From Salisapilia sapeloensis (lineage: Eukaryota; Oomycota; Peronosporomycetes; Peronosporales; Salisapiliaceae), in NCBI GenBank assembly GCA_023334545.1, contig JAADVB010000031.1, positions 44,529-108,528 of the forward strand: a DNA stretch of 64,000 bases, written 5' to 3'. The notes below the pieces were generated by a model. The model was not told the DNA's origin. It saw only the letters and a list, made by a program, of their open reading frames with translations, and made no database searches. Positions 35,829 to 46,495 of the stretch are shown one piece after another (positions within the stretch are counted from its first letter, which is position 1; every line of letters starts with the position of its first letter). Made by a program: the position numbers and the translations under genes.

Positions 35829-37597
35829 ATGCTGCGAAAGTTGTTTTACTGCTCGAGCGCTGGGAACAATGAATATGCGCTAACTGAAGACTCGTCTGGG
35901 TTTCCAGAGCTCACTGCACAGCTCGATTTGGTCGAAAGTATGCCTTTTGTATACATATACTCTGGCGGGATATTGAGATGGAATGGCTTGGTAGGTCGAT
36001 TAATGGAGGTAGTAACTGAAGTCAGACGACACATCCACGCAGCGAATGGTAGTCTGCAACTCGCGATTCAACGCACTAGACTTAATTTTGTCTAACCGGA
36101 AAGATGTAGATCTGGTATTGTCCGGACGAGCACTTCGTACGCTATCGTTAAGTGAAGGCAGCTCTCCCGAGACCGAGGAAGATGAGTTTGTCCGTCAATT
36201 AGAAGGATTTGAAGACTCGACGACATCCCCCTTGCTGAAACTGCTGGACAGCATTCCTCACCTTCGCGTAAGGATGATCTTCATGAATATTTATCCATGC
36301 TACTGAGACTAAATTATATACTTGTGCTTATAGGTTCGTAGTGATCATCGAAATTGTGCCATGTCCCTAACGCACCAATATCAACGCAAGATGGATCACT
36401 TACAAGCCGAGAAGGCAGTCAAAACCAGTCGCTTTCGAAGAGTAACTTGTCGATTATCTTCCTGTACGGCTTTGATCAACTCCCTCATCTCGTTTTCTTT
36501 TAGAATTGTGCCAAGCTCAATGCTGCATCTACACGTTTCAAGGACCTTGATCTGAAAGTTCGAGCAGACATGCAAAAGCTATTTGAAGAAGAAAAAAAGC
36601 TGACAAGAGATGCACTATCGGTCAAGGTACTTGTCTATCCACTACTTTGTTTATCGTCTTATCCTCATAGGATTTCTAGGTTTTATACTTGCAAAAGCTA
36701 GTACGAATGCAGCTTGATACGGAAGCATCTTTAATAAAGAAACAGGTTGCAGACCAAACAAAAGATGACGGCAGAGAACCATGCCGTTCTCCAAAGTGTG
36801 ACAAGTACCTGAATGACCGTGCGATATCTGAGGAGACCGTTGACCTAGAGGTTGGTGTATGCCCTTCACCATCCATCGACGATGCAGGGTCACCTAAAGG
36901 AGGTGCGCTGCGATCTCCAAAAGAACCTAGCCCAAAGTCCCGTGTTATGCCGCAGCATGTACTCGATGAAGACCGCAGTGTCTGTCCTCGACGCAAGCAT
37001 GTATATGGTACGAGTACTTGGAAGTTACACCAGCATATCAAGATGACCATGGCGGATGGATTTGATCTATCCGAATGCATCCAGTTACCGGACGGCACCC
37101 CGATCGAAGAATGGATTGCAGTGCATGTAATAGATTTCTTCAATGAGATCAGTCTCCTGTATGGAACTATCAGTGAGCTTTGCACACCAACGACATGTCC
37201 GGAGATGACTGCTGGACCACGGTACACTTATCTGTGGGCTGACGGTGTCGACCAAATCATCCCAGTCTCCATCCCGGCTCCGGAATACGTCGCGAAACTC
37301 TTGGAATGGATCGATCTGCAAGTGAATAACCCTGAACTATTTCCAGTGGATGGAGAGCATCATGAAGTCCGAGGCTTCATGTCTATCGCAAAGACCATTC
37401 TAAAGCGTTTATTCCGTGTCTATGCGCACATCTACCACAGCCATCTTCAGAACTATGCCATGTTGGAAGCAGAAACCCATCTTAACTTTTGCTTTAAACG
37501 ATTTGTTCTATTCGTACGCGAATACCGACTGATCGATCCGAAGGAACTAAATGCGCTTCGTGTACTCATCCATCGCATCGTCGGGCAACCACATTGA
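35829..37597 (+). CDS. Long MOB-domain protein with N-terminal coiled coil
   Basis: Five exons, 35829-35990, 36043-36267, 36334-36441, 36504-36626 and 36680-37597, all phase 0, give 511 residues. The MOB1/phocein domain occupies about residues 315-505. The Zn ligands are intact: CTPTTC as the Cys pair and YAHIYHSH as the His pair. Other marks are WIAVHVIDFFNEISLLYG and YTYLWADG. MOB proteins activate NDR/LATS kinases in cell-cycle exit, cytokinesis and Hippo-type signalling. The animal and yeast proteins are mostly just the domain (about 215 residues). Here roughly 300 residues precede it, with acidic segments and a charged coiled-coil stretch (LDLKVRADMQKLFEEEKKLT). The 5' exons are small and AT-rich, and the first exon is the least certain. 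Confidence 0.87.
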
Positions 37598-37959
37598 CAA
37601 CATTTATAATCAAATACACTGCATGATATCATTTGGTGTAGTAACTTTGTTTGATATGGGATTAAGACGCACTCATGATCTGAGTTTGTAGCCACGATCC
37701 AGCAATGAAAGCTCATCTGGCCCTTTGATTTACATCTACAGTGACATGCGTATTAAACTATATCCTGCTGACCTTCTCATGCCTAAAATTCACACTGCCT
37801 CCTTGCATCTTTATTTCATTGCTCAGTTCCCAGAAGGTCTTAAAGTGTTTAGATATGCACATAATAGAGAGCTAGCAGCGATCGAGTAGGTTGCCAGATA
37901 GTGAGGCCATGGTCGCGCTGAATCAGTGTTCAAAGAACTTGCGGATTCGCATGTTGTCA
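37598..37959. other. Intergenic, nothing recognised
   Basis: AT-rich 3' flank of the MOB gene leading into repeat copy B. No supported coding frame or RNA. Confidence 0.4.
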
Positions 37960-38600
37960 TTCCACTCATGACAATTGAATAGGCAAACTCTGCGTTTGCT
38001 GAGAATAGCCAATTTTGTTTTGCCATTTACCATTGGAAACCCAACGAAGCACTTCAATGTAACTTTTTCACCATAGTAGGAGTACAAAAGCAAGTAATCG
38101 TTCGTCTTGGATGCAATCAGGAGAAAACCATCTTCGCGAAGACTTCAAGTCACGCCTATTGCTCGAAATGTGCAAATTTGAAAAAGTGCGCGAAAGACTC
38201 GGTGAGCTCTTCGCTTTAGTTGCGGTATTGAGCTCTTCGCTATTATTTCAGAACAGGCGTAGTACAGTGTCAAACGCAATAATTTAGTGATATATGTGAC
38301 TCGCACCGTACTTTGTCCCACTAAAATGGCGAAGAGCTAACTAGCGCAAGTAAAGCGAAAGCAACTTCAACCTGAAGGGTTCTGAGGACACGCTCGACAC
38401 TATGCCCCGCCAAAGCTTGGCTGAGAACCGGACTGTATACGTGGAAAGAGAAGGAAATGTGGACAATCATGGTAAAGTAGGACGAATCGCCAAAGATGTA
38501 GGCATTGATTCCAATTATAATTCATCTATGTTTCTTTTCATAATACCAGTTATTCCTTGCATAATACCCGGTTACCCGCTGAACGAACACGACCTCATAC
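37960..38600 (+). repeat. Dispersed degenerate repeat, copy B
   Basis: Same orientation as copy A and opposite to copy C. It starts with a block translating to HWKPNEALQCNF near 38024-38062. The core near 38203-38250 carries GAGCTCTTCGCTTTAGTTG and GAGCTCTTCGCTATTATTTC. Near 38331-38362 it carries the partly complementary GGCGAAGAGCTAACTAGCG followed by CAAGTAAAGCGAAAG, so the element can fold into an imperfect hairpin with arms of about 35 nt around a loop of roughly 90-100 nt. The 3' part holds a 67-codon frame (38402-38605) with GKVGRIAKDVGIDSNYNSS, matching RDLGIDSYYNSS in copy C and AKDLSIDSYY in copy A. The reading frame is kept between A and B over about 34 codons despite many substitutions. 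Confidence 0.78.
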
Positions 38601-38769
38601 AGTAGTACAAACCAAAAAGCATTGGGACCAAGTAGACGTTAACTTGGCGAAACTGGAATTAACGCGGTCCCCGTAAAGTATCTTTGCTGCATACGTAATC
38701 AAGCTCAAGTTCAAGGTGAAGCTCTGCTCTCACAAATCCTTTAAGCGCATCGAGCTCGAAGAAAGAATC

Positions 38770-39512
38770 ATGAGCACGAAAACTGTCCTTATTACCGGAG
38801 CCTCTCGGAGCATCGGGCTAGAGCTGGCGAAAGAGTACAAGGGGCTCGGCTGGAATGTCATCGGCGCCGTCCGTAGCCCGGACTCAGCTACTCAGGTACA
38901 TTATTGTTAGGCATACTAGAAATGCACATCCTCATGCCAGTGTGATAGCTCAAGGAGCTGAGCCCGTACAAGGTTGTTCGGATGGATATGAAGGACGAGT
39001 CTTCCATCCTGGATGCTGCCAAGAGCGTCGAGTCCGAGCCCATCGACCTGCTCATTAACAACGCTGGTATCTTGTATCGTCGCGGCTTCCAAGACACGAC
39101 GAAAGAAGACATGATGGAACAGTTCGAAGTGAACGTTACAGGTCCCTTCTTGACGACGCGTGCCTTCTTACCGAACTTGAAAGAGGCCGTCAAGCAGCGT
39201 GGAGAAGCCAAAGTCGTGCAAATCTCGTCCTACCTCGGCAGTATCGAATTAGCTCCGCCAAGCACATACGGCTACAACACTTCCAAGGCAGGTGTCAATA
39301 TGGTTCAAAAGTGCATTTCGCAAGACTTCAAGGACGAAAAGATCACTACTGTCAGCCTGCACCCTGGCTACGTCGCTACGGATATGAACGACTACAAGGG
39401 CGTCGTCAAGGTGACTGACAGTGCAAAAGGTCTCGTAAGTGTCATCCAAGGTCTTACGCATGACAATACCGGCAAGTTCTTTGACTACACCGGAGCTCCA
39501 CTACCGTGGTAG
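38770..39512 (+). CDS. Short-chain dehydrogenase/reductase
   Basis: Classical SDR of 229 residues from exons 38770-38895 and 38949-39512. The cofactor-binding motif reads TGASRSIG (the usual TGASRGIG with Ser for one Gly). NNAG follows at LLINNAGIL, the catalytic Ser lies in ISSYLGS, and the active-site Tyr and Lys lie in YGYNTSKAG. SLHPGYVATDM follows, as in the carbonyl reductase/C-factor branch. The enzyme should be a soluble NAD(P)H-dependent oxidoreductase; its substrate cannot be inferred. It sits between repeat copies B and C. Confidence 0.93.
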
Positions 39513-39612
39513 GCTTGGCGCTACTAGCTGAGAGCATCTGCCTGAAAAAATAATTTTCAATTTCTTTTCTTTTCTTTGTTTGAGCACAATAAATCTCCAC
39601 CATCAAGTCGGA

Positions 39613-40653
39613 ATGGCTACGAGGTCGCTCCGTACGCTCGTATCGGCGGCAGGACAAGCTGTCCGTCGCAACAATGTTGCTGCACGTGTAGCTAGCTTCC
39701 ATCCACTCGTGAATACGCCTATGAATGCTAGTGTCCACTTCCCGTCTTCTGTAGCATCCAATGGCAGTGTGCGCTTCATGGCGAGTGACCGAGCTGAACG
39801 TCGTAAGAAGCTTCGTAAGCAGAAGAAGAAAGGTGGTAAGCAAGCACCGCTCTTGAAAGACACACTCCGAAAGCTTTATTTGCGTACACACCCGGATCTG
39901 TTTGCTCAATACCCAGAGCAGCAGCAGCAGAATGAGGAATCGTACAAGGAATTGATGGGCATCTTGGATTCGATTGAAAAGAATAACGAGTACCCGCCTG
40001 CGAAGACGCAGATCCTACCTTTCTACTTGAAAACACCTCAGGAAGGGGAGTTCCGAGAAGTGTCGCTACACCTCCGTACCACTGGCGGTGCTTGCAATAC
40101 GTTAGTGGAGGAAGCTCTCGGGCAGTTTTTCAGCGACTGTGGTCTCCCACCGTCGTTCCAGTGGGGAGAAGGTAGCTGGGGAAGAGCAGTCGGTAAGGAA
40201 GAAGTGAAGAACTCGAACATGGATTTCCATGAAGAGGAGAGTCGACCTGTGCAGCCAGAACCGGAGCCAGAGTACACTCCGAGTCCGCCGTCTTCGAATG
40301 AAAAGTCGATTGAGACGATTCTGGATGAACTAAATGATGTCTTTGAGATCATTGCAGCTGTGCCTGTGATGGATGAAGAAGAGTTTGGTGAGCTGAGGGG
40401 GTACTACGTCGATGGTGAAGGACTGGATGAGATCGAGTCGAGAGGCTTTATGATCAAAGAGCCGACGCATAGGATTTGGGAAGGCGAGCGTGACTTGAGT
40501 GTGCTCACCAAGGGACTTGACAGCGATAGTGCGTTGATTGTGCAGCGAATTTTACTCCACACGCAGGTTATTGAACAGAAGATTCAGGAGATCTTGGAGA
40601 ATGGAGGTGTAGACCCGGATGACGACTCGAACGATACTTCCAAGTCGACGTAG
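39613..40653 (+). CDS. Mitochondrial DUF4460 (TCAIM-like) protein
   Basis: Single exon, 346 residues from ATG 39613. The N-terminus (MATRSLRTLVSAAGQAVRRN) is rich in Arg, Ser and Ala with no acidic residue, a strong mitochondrial presequence. A Lys-rich segment (RRKKLRKQKKKGGKQ) leads into the DUF4460 block: TLRKLYLRTHPDLFAQYPEQ, then NEESYKELMGILDSI, which resembles a J-domain helix pair with an HPD. DUF4460 is found in animal TCAIM, a mitochondrial matrix protein. The rest (FYLKTPQEGEFREVSLHLRT, then acidic and Pro-rich linkers) fits that family. The function is unknown; the HPD suggests a possible Hsp70 link, which is only inference. Confidence 0.82.
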   Translation: MATRSLRTLVSAAGQAVRRNNVAARVASFHPLVNTPMNASVHFPSSVASNGSVRFMASDRAERRKKLRKQKKKGGKQAPLLKDTLRKLYLRTHPDLFAQYPEQQQQNEESYKELMGILDSIEKNNEYPPAKTQILPFYLKTPQEGEFREVSLHLRTTGGACNTLVEEALGQFFSDCGLPPSFQWGEGSWGRAVGKEEVKNSNMDFHEEESRPVQPEPEPEYTPSPPSSNEKSIETILDELNDVFEIIAAVPVMDEEEFGELRGYYVDGEGLDEIESRGFMIKEPTHRIWEGERDLSVLTKGLDSDSALIVQRILLHTQVIEQKIQEILENGGVDPDDDSNDTSKST

Positions 40654-40870
40654 ATTGCTTGCACTGCATTAGACTAGACATGCCGCATCAATGTTCATCC
40701 TTTTGCATTCACTTTTGGTTGATGAAGGCTAGAGTTCGATTGGTATATGACCGCTTTCGTACAGGACATAGCTATAGCAGAGGTAGCATTTACGAAGAAT
40801 AGCTAAAAGGATCGGTTCACAGGCCTGTGTATGTTGTCAATGTTTCCTGGTGTATAAAATATAAAAAGTG

Positions 40871-40942
40871 GGGCCTTGCCGGAGATCGAATCCGGGACCT
40901 CACGCACCCTAAGCGTGAATCATACCACTAGACCACAAGGCC
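40871..40942 (-). tRNA. tRNA-Pro (anticodon AGG)
   Basis: A 72-nt cloverleaf on minus: acceptor arm GGCCTTG/CAAGGCC with discriminator C, anticodon stem CACGC/GCGTG around loop TTAGGGT (anticodon AGG), and T arm CCGGATTCGATCTCCGG. A-box (TGGTCTAGTGG) and B-box (GGATTCGATC) promoters are present, no intron is seen, and a T5 pol III terminator follows four bases beyond the 3' end. It is identical over all 72 bases to the copy at 43204-43275. Confidence 0.96.
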
Positions 40943-42149
40943 AGCTGTCCGTTTCATTAAATGCTATATATAAAAAATAATGATATATTTGTTGTAGTAA
41001 CCTGGTACGAATTGCGAGTCTATAAGCTGGAAACTAATGAGTGATACTTTCGTTCTTGTGAGGCGTAGACGCTATGGTGTTGTAAAACCAGACTCTAAAG
41101 CTTTTGCATTTGGTGAGGATATCACTAGAAAGTTGTATGGAGGGTAAGCATGAGATCCAAAGCTGTGATACATCGTTGAATAAATATGCACGCTATCATG
41201 GACCCTGCATCATTTTATCTGCCCTTACGCATGCGTATCCAAAAGTTGTTTGCTTCTTTATAAACACAGCTATCATCGGGCGCGTATCGATGTCAACATG
41301 TTACCATTTTCATGCTCGATTTATCTTCTAAGAGAGGCAATGCACTCTGTTCTGGCAGAAATGAAGCTTGTCACAAAATCTAGACCCGAGTTTAGACCGT
41401 GGAAATGGCTTATCTGTCGGTCCCTTTATCAGTACAAAATCAATACTTGACTCGGTAGGGACTGTGCTTGCATTGCATACTGAATACAAGCTAGAGATAA
41501 GCTTAGGCATTTCACAGTATCTAGAAATAGCTGGAGGCAAAGTTTGTGAACAAAAGCCGCCTTTCAAACCGATTAGTACCATCAGAACTGGTCCTCTCAC
41601 ACAGACATTTTTGCTACACTAAGCTTTCGCTTCTTGATCAAAAATTTTACTAAGTGTATTCCTTTTTAAATGTATGTAAGGGGAGGTCAAGTGTTTTTTC
41701 ATTGTATCCGAGCTAAATATTGTTTTTATTTGTAGCTGCACGGCTGAGTTTTCAAGGTTGTAAATGCAAACCATGATGATCAAAGCACTACGCGAACTAC
41801 TTTGTTGGTCACAAATGCTTTGTATGGATGAACATTGCACCTTTCGGCACTGTCGCCCATGAAGCGAGACTTCGTTTAAAATATTTCTCGACTCACTACT
41901 ATAATCTTCACTGAAGCCTTCCAGTATAGATTTTGGTATCTGCAATGAAGGAAGACGAGTTCTAGGTATTATTTGCGTAATAGGCATGGTCTATTTCATA
42001 TCATCATTACCTAGATCTAATCATCTATATATAAATGAACAAGTGCTCAAGTGTCCACCATGAGACATACGTTCAGAAGCGCTACCCAGCCCAGTAACCT
42101 TCACATCCATCTCATCGGTCATTTGACCGTGTCTTGACGATCACATTCC
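40943..42149. other. 1.2 kb intergenic region, no supported gene
   Basis: AT-rich DNA between the first tRNA-Pro and repeat copy C. Open frames at 41368-41622 (+) and 41619-41987 (-) show no domain or plausible codon use. No further tRNA was found. Confidence 0.45.
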
Positions 42150-43095
42150 AGCGGATGCATCGTAAATAATCAGGCCGTGTACGTTCAGCGGATTATCGGG
42201 CATTTTGAAAAGAAACACGGATGAATTGTAATAGGAATCAATGCCCAAGTCTCTGGCTGTTGATCCTACTCCTAGATTTCTATCCGCGTGTAATGTCTGT
42301 TCCTCTGGCGTGTCTTGGCGGGAATAGTGTCGAGAGTATAGTGATAGATCGTCGGAAGTCATTCAGGTTGAAGTTGCATTCGATTTACTTGCAACATTGA
42401 GCTTTTCGCCATTTCAGTGGGACGGGTACAGTGTGAGTCGCAAATGCCGCCCAATTAGTTCACCCACCACTGTACTATGCCTGTTTCGAAATAATAGCGA
42501 AGGGCTCACTAGCGCAAGCGAAGAGCTCACCGAGTCTTTCGCGCGGTTTTACAAATTTGCACATTTCGAGCAATAGGCGTGACTTGAAGTCTTCTCCAAG
42601 ATCATTTCCTCCTGATTACATCGAAGACCAAGGCGGTGGTTGACCAAAAGAAGCAAGGTTGTATTCGTTGAGAGGATAATCGAGGATCATGCGAGATAGA
42701 ATATACAGTATGGTAACGAGCACGTGCGAACTGTGATCGGTATTATGCCTCTTGAATCGGCTTACTTGAAATGCACGCAAAAGGTAGGTGATGTCGAAAG
42801 GTATGTCGATCCAGGCCTAATTTGCCCCAAGAACGTCATTTGTATGTTGCAACTTCCACACAATTCGTGCTACACCAAGCATGGCAATGGAAACGTCAAT
42901 TTCAGCAGAAGATGGAGCACGAGAGATATGTTAGATTAAGAGTATGGAGTCACGTCCTCATCAGTAGTAGAAATCACTTGCTTTGTATTTCTAGTTTAGC
43001 GGGAAAGTCATATCGAAGTGTTTCATTGGGTTTTCACTGGCAAGTGGTAAAACACTATCGGCAATTCTGAGCGAACGCGGAATTGCCCTAGTCTA
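42150..43095 (-). repeat. Dispersed degenerate repeat, copy C (inverted)
   Basis: Minus-strand copy of the family seen at 11.6-12.4 kb and 37.96-38.6 kb. Read on minus, it starts near 43095-43020 with the block matching HWKPNEALQ of copy B (here KPNETL, with two in-frame stops). It then has roughly 330 extra bases absent from copy B, then the core near 42610-42380 (GAGCTCTTCGCTTGCGCTAG, then CGCTATTATTTCG). It ends with a 73-codon frame (42141-42362) containing RDLGIDSYYNSSVFLF and NPLNVHGLI. Together with copy B it forms an inverted pair around 38.6-42.1 kb. The second tRNA-Pro begins about 110 bp beyond its 5' end. Confidence 0.76.
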
Positions 43096-43203
43096 CCACC
43101 ATAAATAAAATTACAAAGTGCAAATCTCTAAAGTTACCAAATGTATATTCGGCGTAATTTACTCTTGTATTATTATATTTATTAATTGAACTATTGATTA
43201 AGC

Positions 43204-43275
43204 GGCCTTGTGGTCTAGTGGTATGATTCACGCTTAGGGTGCGTGAGGTCCCGGATTCGATCTCCGGCAAGGCCC
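43204..43275 (+). tRNA. tRNA-Pro (anticodon AGG), second copy
   Basis: Identical in all 72 bases to the minus-strand copy at 40871-40942: same arms, anticodon AGG, A and B boxes, and discriminator C. It is followed after three bases by a T6 terminator. The 3' flanks of the two copies are also alike for about 18 bases (CACTTTTT then an AT-rich run), while the 5' flanks differ. The two genes point away from each other. Confidence 0.96.
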
Positions 43276-43582
43276 CACTTTTTTGATTTTTATATCCAGA
43301 GCTGAATACTTCATAGACGACTTTGCAAAATGAATTTCGAGATACATATCTGCATCCTGCGTACGAATGTTTTTCGCTCGATTTTTAACAAATATATCAG
43401 TATAATGCATTGAGCGTTATACGAAAGCAATCTCCTCTGCATCGACAAAACCATCCAAGGATCAATCCATCATACCTACACGCTATGCCTTTCAAAGAAC
43501 ACACAAAACACCTGCAGCAAACCCACAAGGTCTGTTATTTCAACCACGACAAGCCTATCCAACGCAAGGTTTACATTGCTTA
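43276..43582. other. Short intergenic region, nothing recognised
   Basis: AT-rich spacer between the tRNA terminator and the stop of the minus-strand NELF-C/D-like gene. It probably holds that gene's 3' UTR. Confidence 0.4.
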
Positions 43583-46293
43583 TTACCTACCCTTTTGCTC
43601 CTGCCTCTGCTCCTTTTGCATAATCACTAGCGACTGCAGTAGCTCCGACGAAACCATCTCCGGGTTCTTCTTACAGTACCTGACAAACCCATGGAGCTTC
43701 ATCATCGAGTCCGCCGGACATGACTTGACTGCACTTTGGACCTTGGGATGTATGAGCACTTTTGCGAGTGCATGAACAAACTTGGACGAGTACGGTGGCG
43801 AGATACGACGAATGAGTTCCGTGACAAAATCTCGAAGCAACGCTTGATCGAGCTCTAATGTATTCGTCTGGACAAACTCAAGGACTGGAAGGACGTATCC
43901 ACTTGTGATCATAAAGATCATGCAGCGCAAACTCTCTCGCTTTAGCTCTAGCGCCTACACAAGTTACAAGTGAGCTAGAGAAGAGTACAAGGGAATTCAT
44001 AGCAAGTACCTTGACAGGATTCACTTCCAAGTGGAGTCGAAGTGCCGTCACGAGTACTCGAAAGACGATCGGCCATTGACCAGAGTGAAGACGGATGGAC
44101 GCTTTGAGGATACGCAAGAGACTTGGGAAACAGATATGCAGCAAGGTACTCGTGAGGAAAGCGGGAGACTTGAGGATGACCTCGAGCCAATGAAGGACAC
44201 CCATGGACGCAATGGGGACATCCATGACCGACACCAGTCTCTCCACAACTCCCGACTGACTCATCTACATCCAAGACATTCTCTTGTTAGTACTATTGGC
44301 ATCATAATCTCGAGACATAGGTTCTTACATTGTAGCCGAGGGTGCTGTCGGATTTGCAGATGACAGACGCTTCTTCCAGCGCTTTCTTCGTCTTGTCCAC
44401 TTCGTCCTGATCTACGGACACACCTGCCTCGTCTGCAGGACCAGTCGGATCCAAGATGCTCCGTTCATCACGAGCAGAAGCTGCATACGCTAGTAACTCA
44501 ATGCAGTTCTGTGTGAACGTCGTCGAGATGGATTCAGACGGATCGAACAAGCGATCGAGGAGGCTACGGAAGACCATAGGGTCACGAAGATGAGCGACAG
44601 GAGGTGGTCGCTGTGTAAATTCCTTCACTAGCACTTCACTCGCTTCTTCCGAACACTTTTTCGATTGTACGATACTTAGGATAGCAGTACTCAATCGCTT
44701 ATTCTCTTGATACAAATGTTTTCGTCGTAATGGATGCAAAGCTTCGACTTGTCCTCCAAAGAGGTCAAACGCTTTTTCATGCAGTTCGAGTCGTACACGA
44801 TTTAATTTCGACCGGACGGTTCGATAGTGAAGTAGCGTCTGTCGATCACCTGCACTCATCTGCAGTTGATGGAGCTTCTGATCCATCTTACACAGTAGCT
44901 CTTGCGTATAAGTGAACGAGTACGAGGAGTGGCAGCATATTTTTTTTAAAGCAGCCAAGTCTTCTAGCACCTGTTCTTCACTTGCGAGCGGGATGCGGCA
45001 GAAAGCATCGAGGACGACGCCGTTAAAGACGGAGAAGAAGGCATCAGCGTTCGTGACGGACGCAATCTCCTTGTGGTGTCCTGCTTCGGAGATACGGCGG
45101 ATGGCGTATTGGAGCAATGTACATGTCTTGTGCTTTTCTGCTAGCTCGATGAGCATACGTCGCCACTTGTTGTCTCCAAGCATTTGCGTCAGCCATTCCG
45201 GTTCCACTGTCGAGTCACTCAGGACGTTTGAGACCATAGACGGATCGTAGTGCTCTGCGATGAGACCTTTGAGATGTTTATAAAGCGTCTCGTTAGATGC
45301 TTCCCACGTCGGGCCATCTTTTCCAGACTCAGAGCTATTAAGCATCTGCCGCTCGGCAGACGTCTTTGAGAGAGGGAAGGCATCAAGCCATGAGGCTGCG
45401 AGACCGATGAGCTGGGCGTGACCACGGTAGGAGGAAGAAAGTCTTTCAACGAGGATCTCTGGACCGTTCGACTCTGGATGGACGCGGAGGAAGGCGTTGA
45501 TGACGCTCAAGACGTTAGCTTCCATGATCGCGTCTGTGCGTGACATTTCCTGTAAGAGTCGGGTGGCCTCTTTACCATCGTCCGTGTCCTTCTCTTTCAT
45601 GCTGGAAGACGGGTCGAGTACCTGTCCTTCATCATCACAAATGATTAAACGCTTTTCATTATCCTTCCTACGCTTCCGCTTGGCATTCTCCACATCGGAC
45701 TTATCTTTTTTAACCTTCTTCTTGCGCTTCTTCGTCGGGACAGACGTAGAGTTATTCGTCTGCGCTGTCTCTACAGCTGGAGCTTCGTCCTTTGCTGTAT
45801 CATTCGACTGCTTATCGATTACGTCATTGGATGCTTTCATCGTCTCATCTTCCTTTTGAGGCGTCTCCACCGATTCCTCTTCCTGCTTTTCCGTATTATT
45901 ATTGCTACTAGCCTTTGGTTCAGTCGCATGAGTCGCTTTTGCCTTCACCGAGTCGTCTTGGCTGCTAGCGACCGGACCTTCCGACGTCTTATGGTGCTTC
46001 TTATCTTTTCGACTCGAAGCGCCTCTTTTACCACTATAAGGCTTAATTTCGACGTTTTCAGGCTTGAGCCATTGAGTCTTTCGAGTAGCCCGATTATGAT
46101 AGTACGGTCGCTCATTCTTGGGATCCCACAGTTCCTCCCAATCATCCGGCGCCTGCTTCACTGGCTGTTCATTGCTGGATTTAGTCGTAGCATCCATCTC
46201 TGCCGGTCGGTCCCATGAGCTTTCCCGTGTCTCTCGATTGTAATAGTAGGTCCGACCTTCCTTGGTCACATGCTCACTCCACGTTCCGGCCAT
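43583..46293 (-). CDS. WW-WW-TH1 protein, NELF-C/D homologue with WW domains
   Basis: Exons 46293-44329, 44264-44010 and 43954-43583 on minus give 863 residues. Two WW domains open the protein: TWSEHVTKEGRTYYYNRETR (about 4-32) and WEELWDPKNERPYYHNRATR (about 51-78). A long Lys/Ser/Glu-rich linker with a nuclear signal (KKRKKKVKKDK) follows. From about residue 250 the sequence follows TH1/NELF-C/D: WRRMLIELAEKH, RRISEAGHHKEIASVTNA, CIELLAYAASARDE, PIASMGVLHWLEVIL and SGYVLPVLEFVQTNTLELDQ, then FVTELIRRISPPYSSKFV. These line up with the human NELF-CD C-terminal half in order. NELF holds RNA polymerase II in promoter-proximal pausing. WW domains bind Pro-rich tails such as the Pol II CTD or splicing factors. 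The combination is inferred to act in transcription elongation control or its coupling to splicing. Confidence 0.9.
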
Positions 46294-46495
46294 CGCCTCG
46301 GTTTCGCCGTGCTCTGCTGTGGTGTAAGTTTAAAGACACTATACCGTGATAACCGTACTAAATACGAATATAAGATGACGTAAACGTATTTAAATGAAAA
46401 CAAGGTTTTTCTCGAATGTCAACATATAGAGGTCGCTTTTTGTCAAAGAGTTTTTCTCGAACGTCTAGCAGCCAATTTGTCGACTTACGAGTTCC

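Noticed and set aside
36676-37227. 183-codon open frame on minus across the MOB gene
   Set aside because: Antisense to the MOB domain, with no domain of its own.
41368-41622. 84-codon open frame near the first tRNA-Pro
   Set aside because: Begins in an AT-rich spacer and shows no domain or supporting context.
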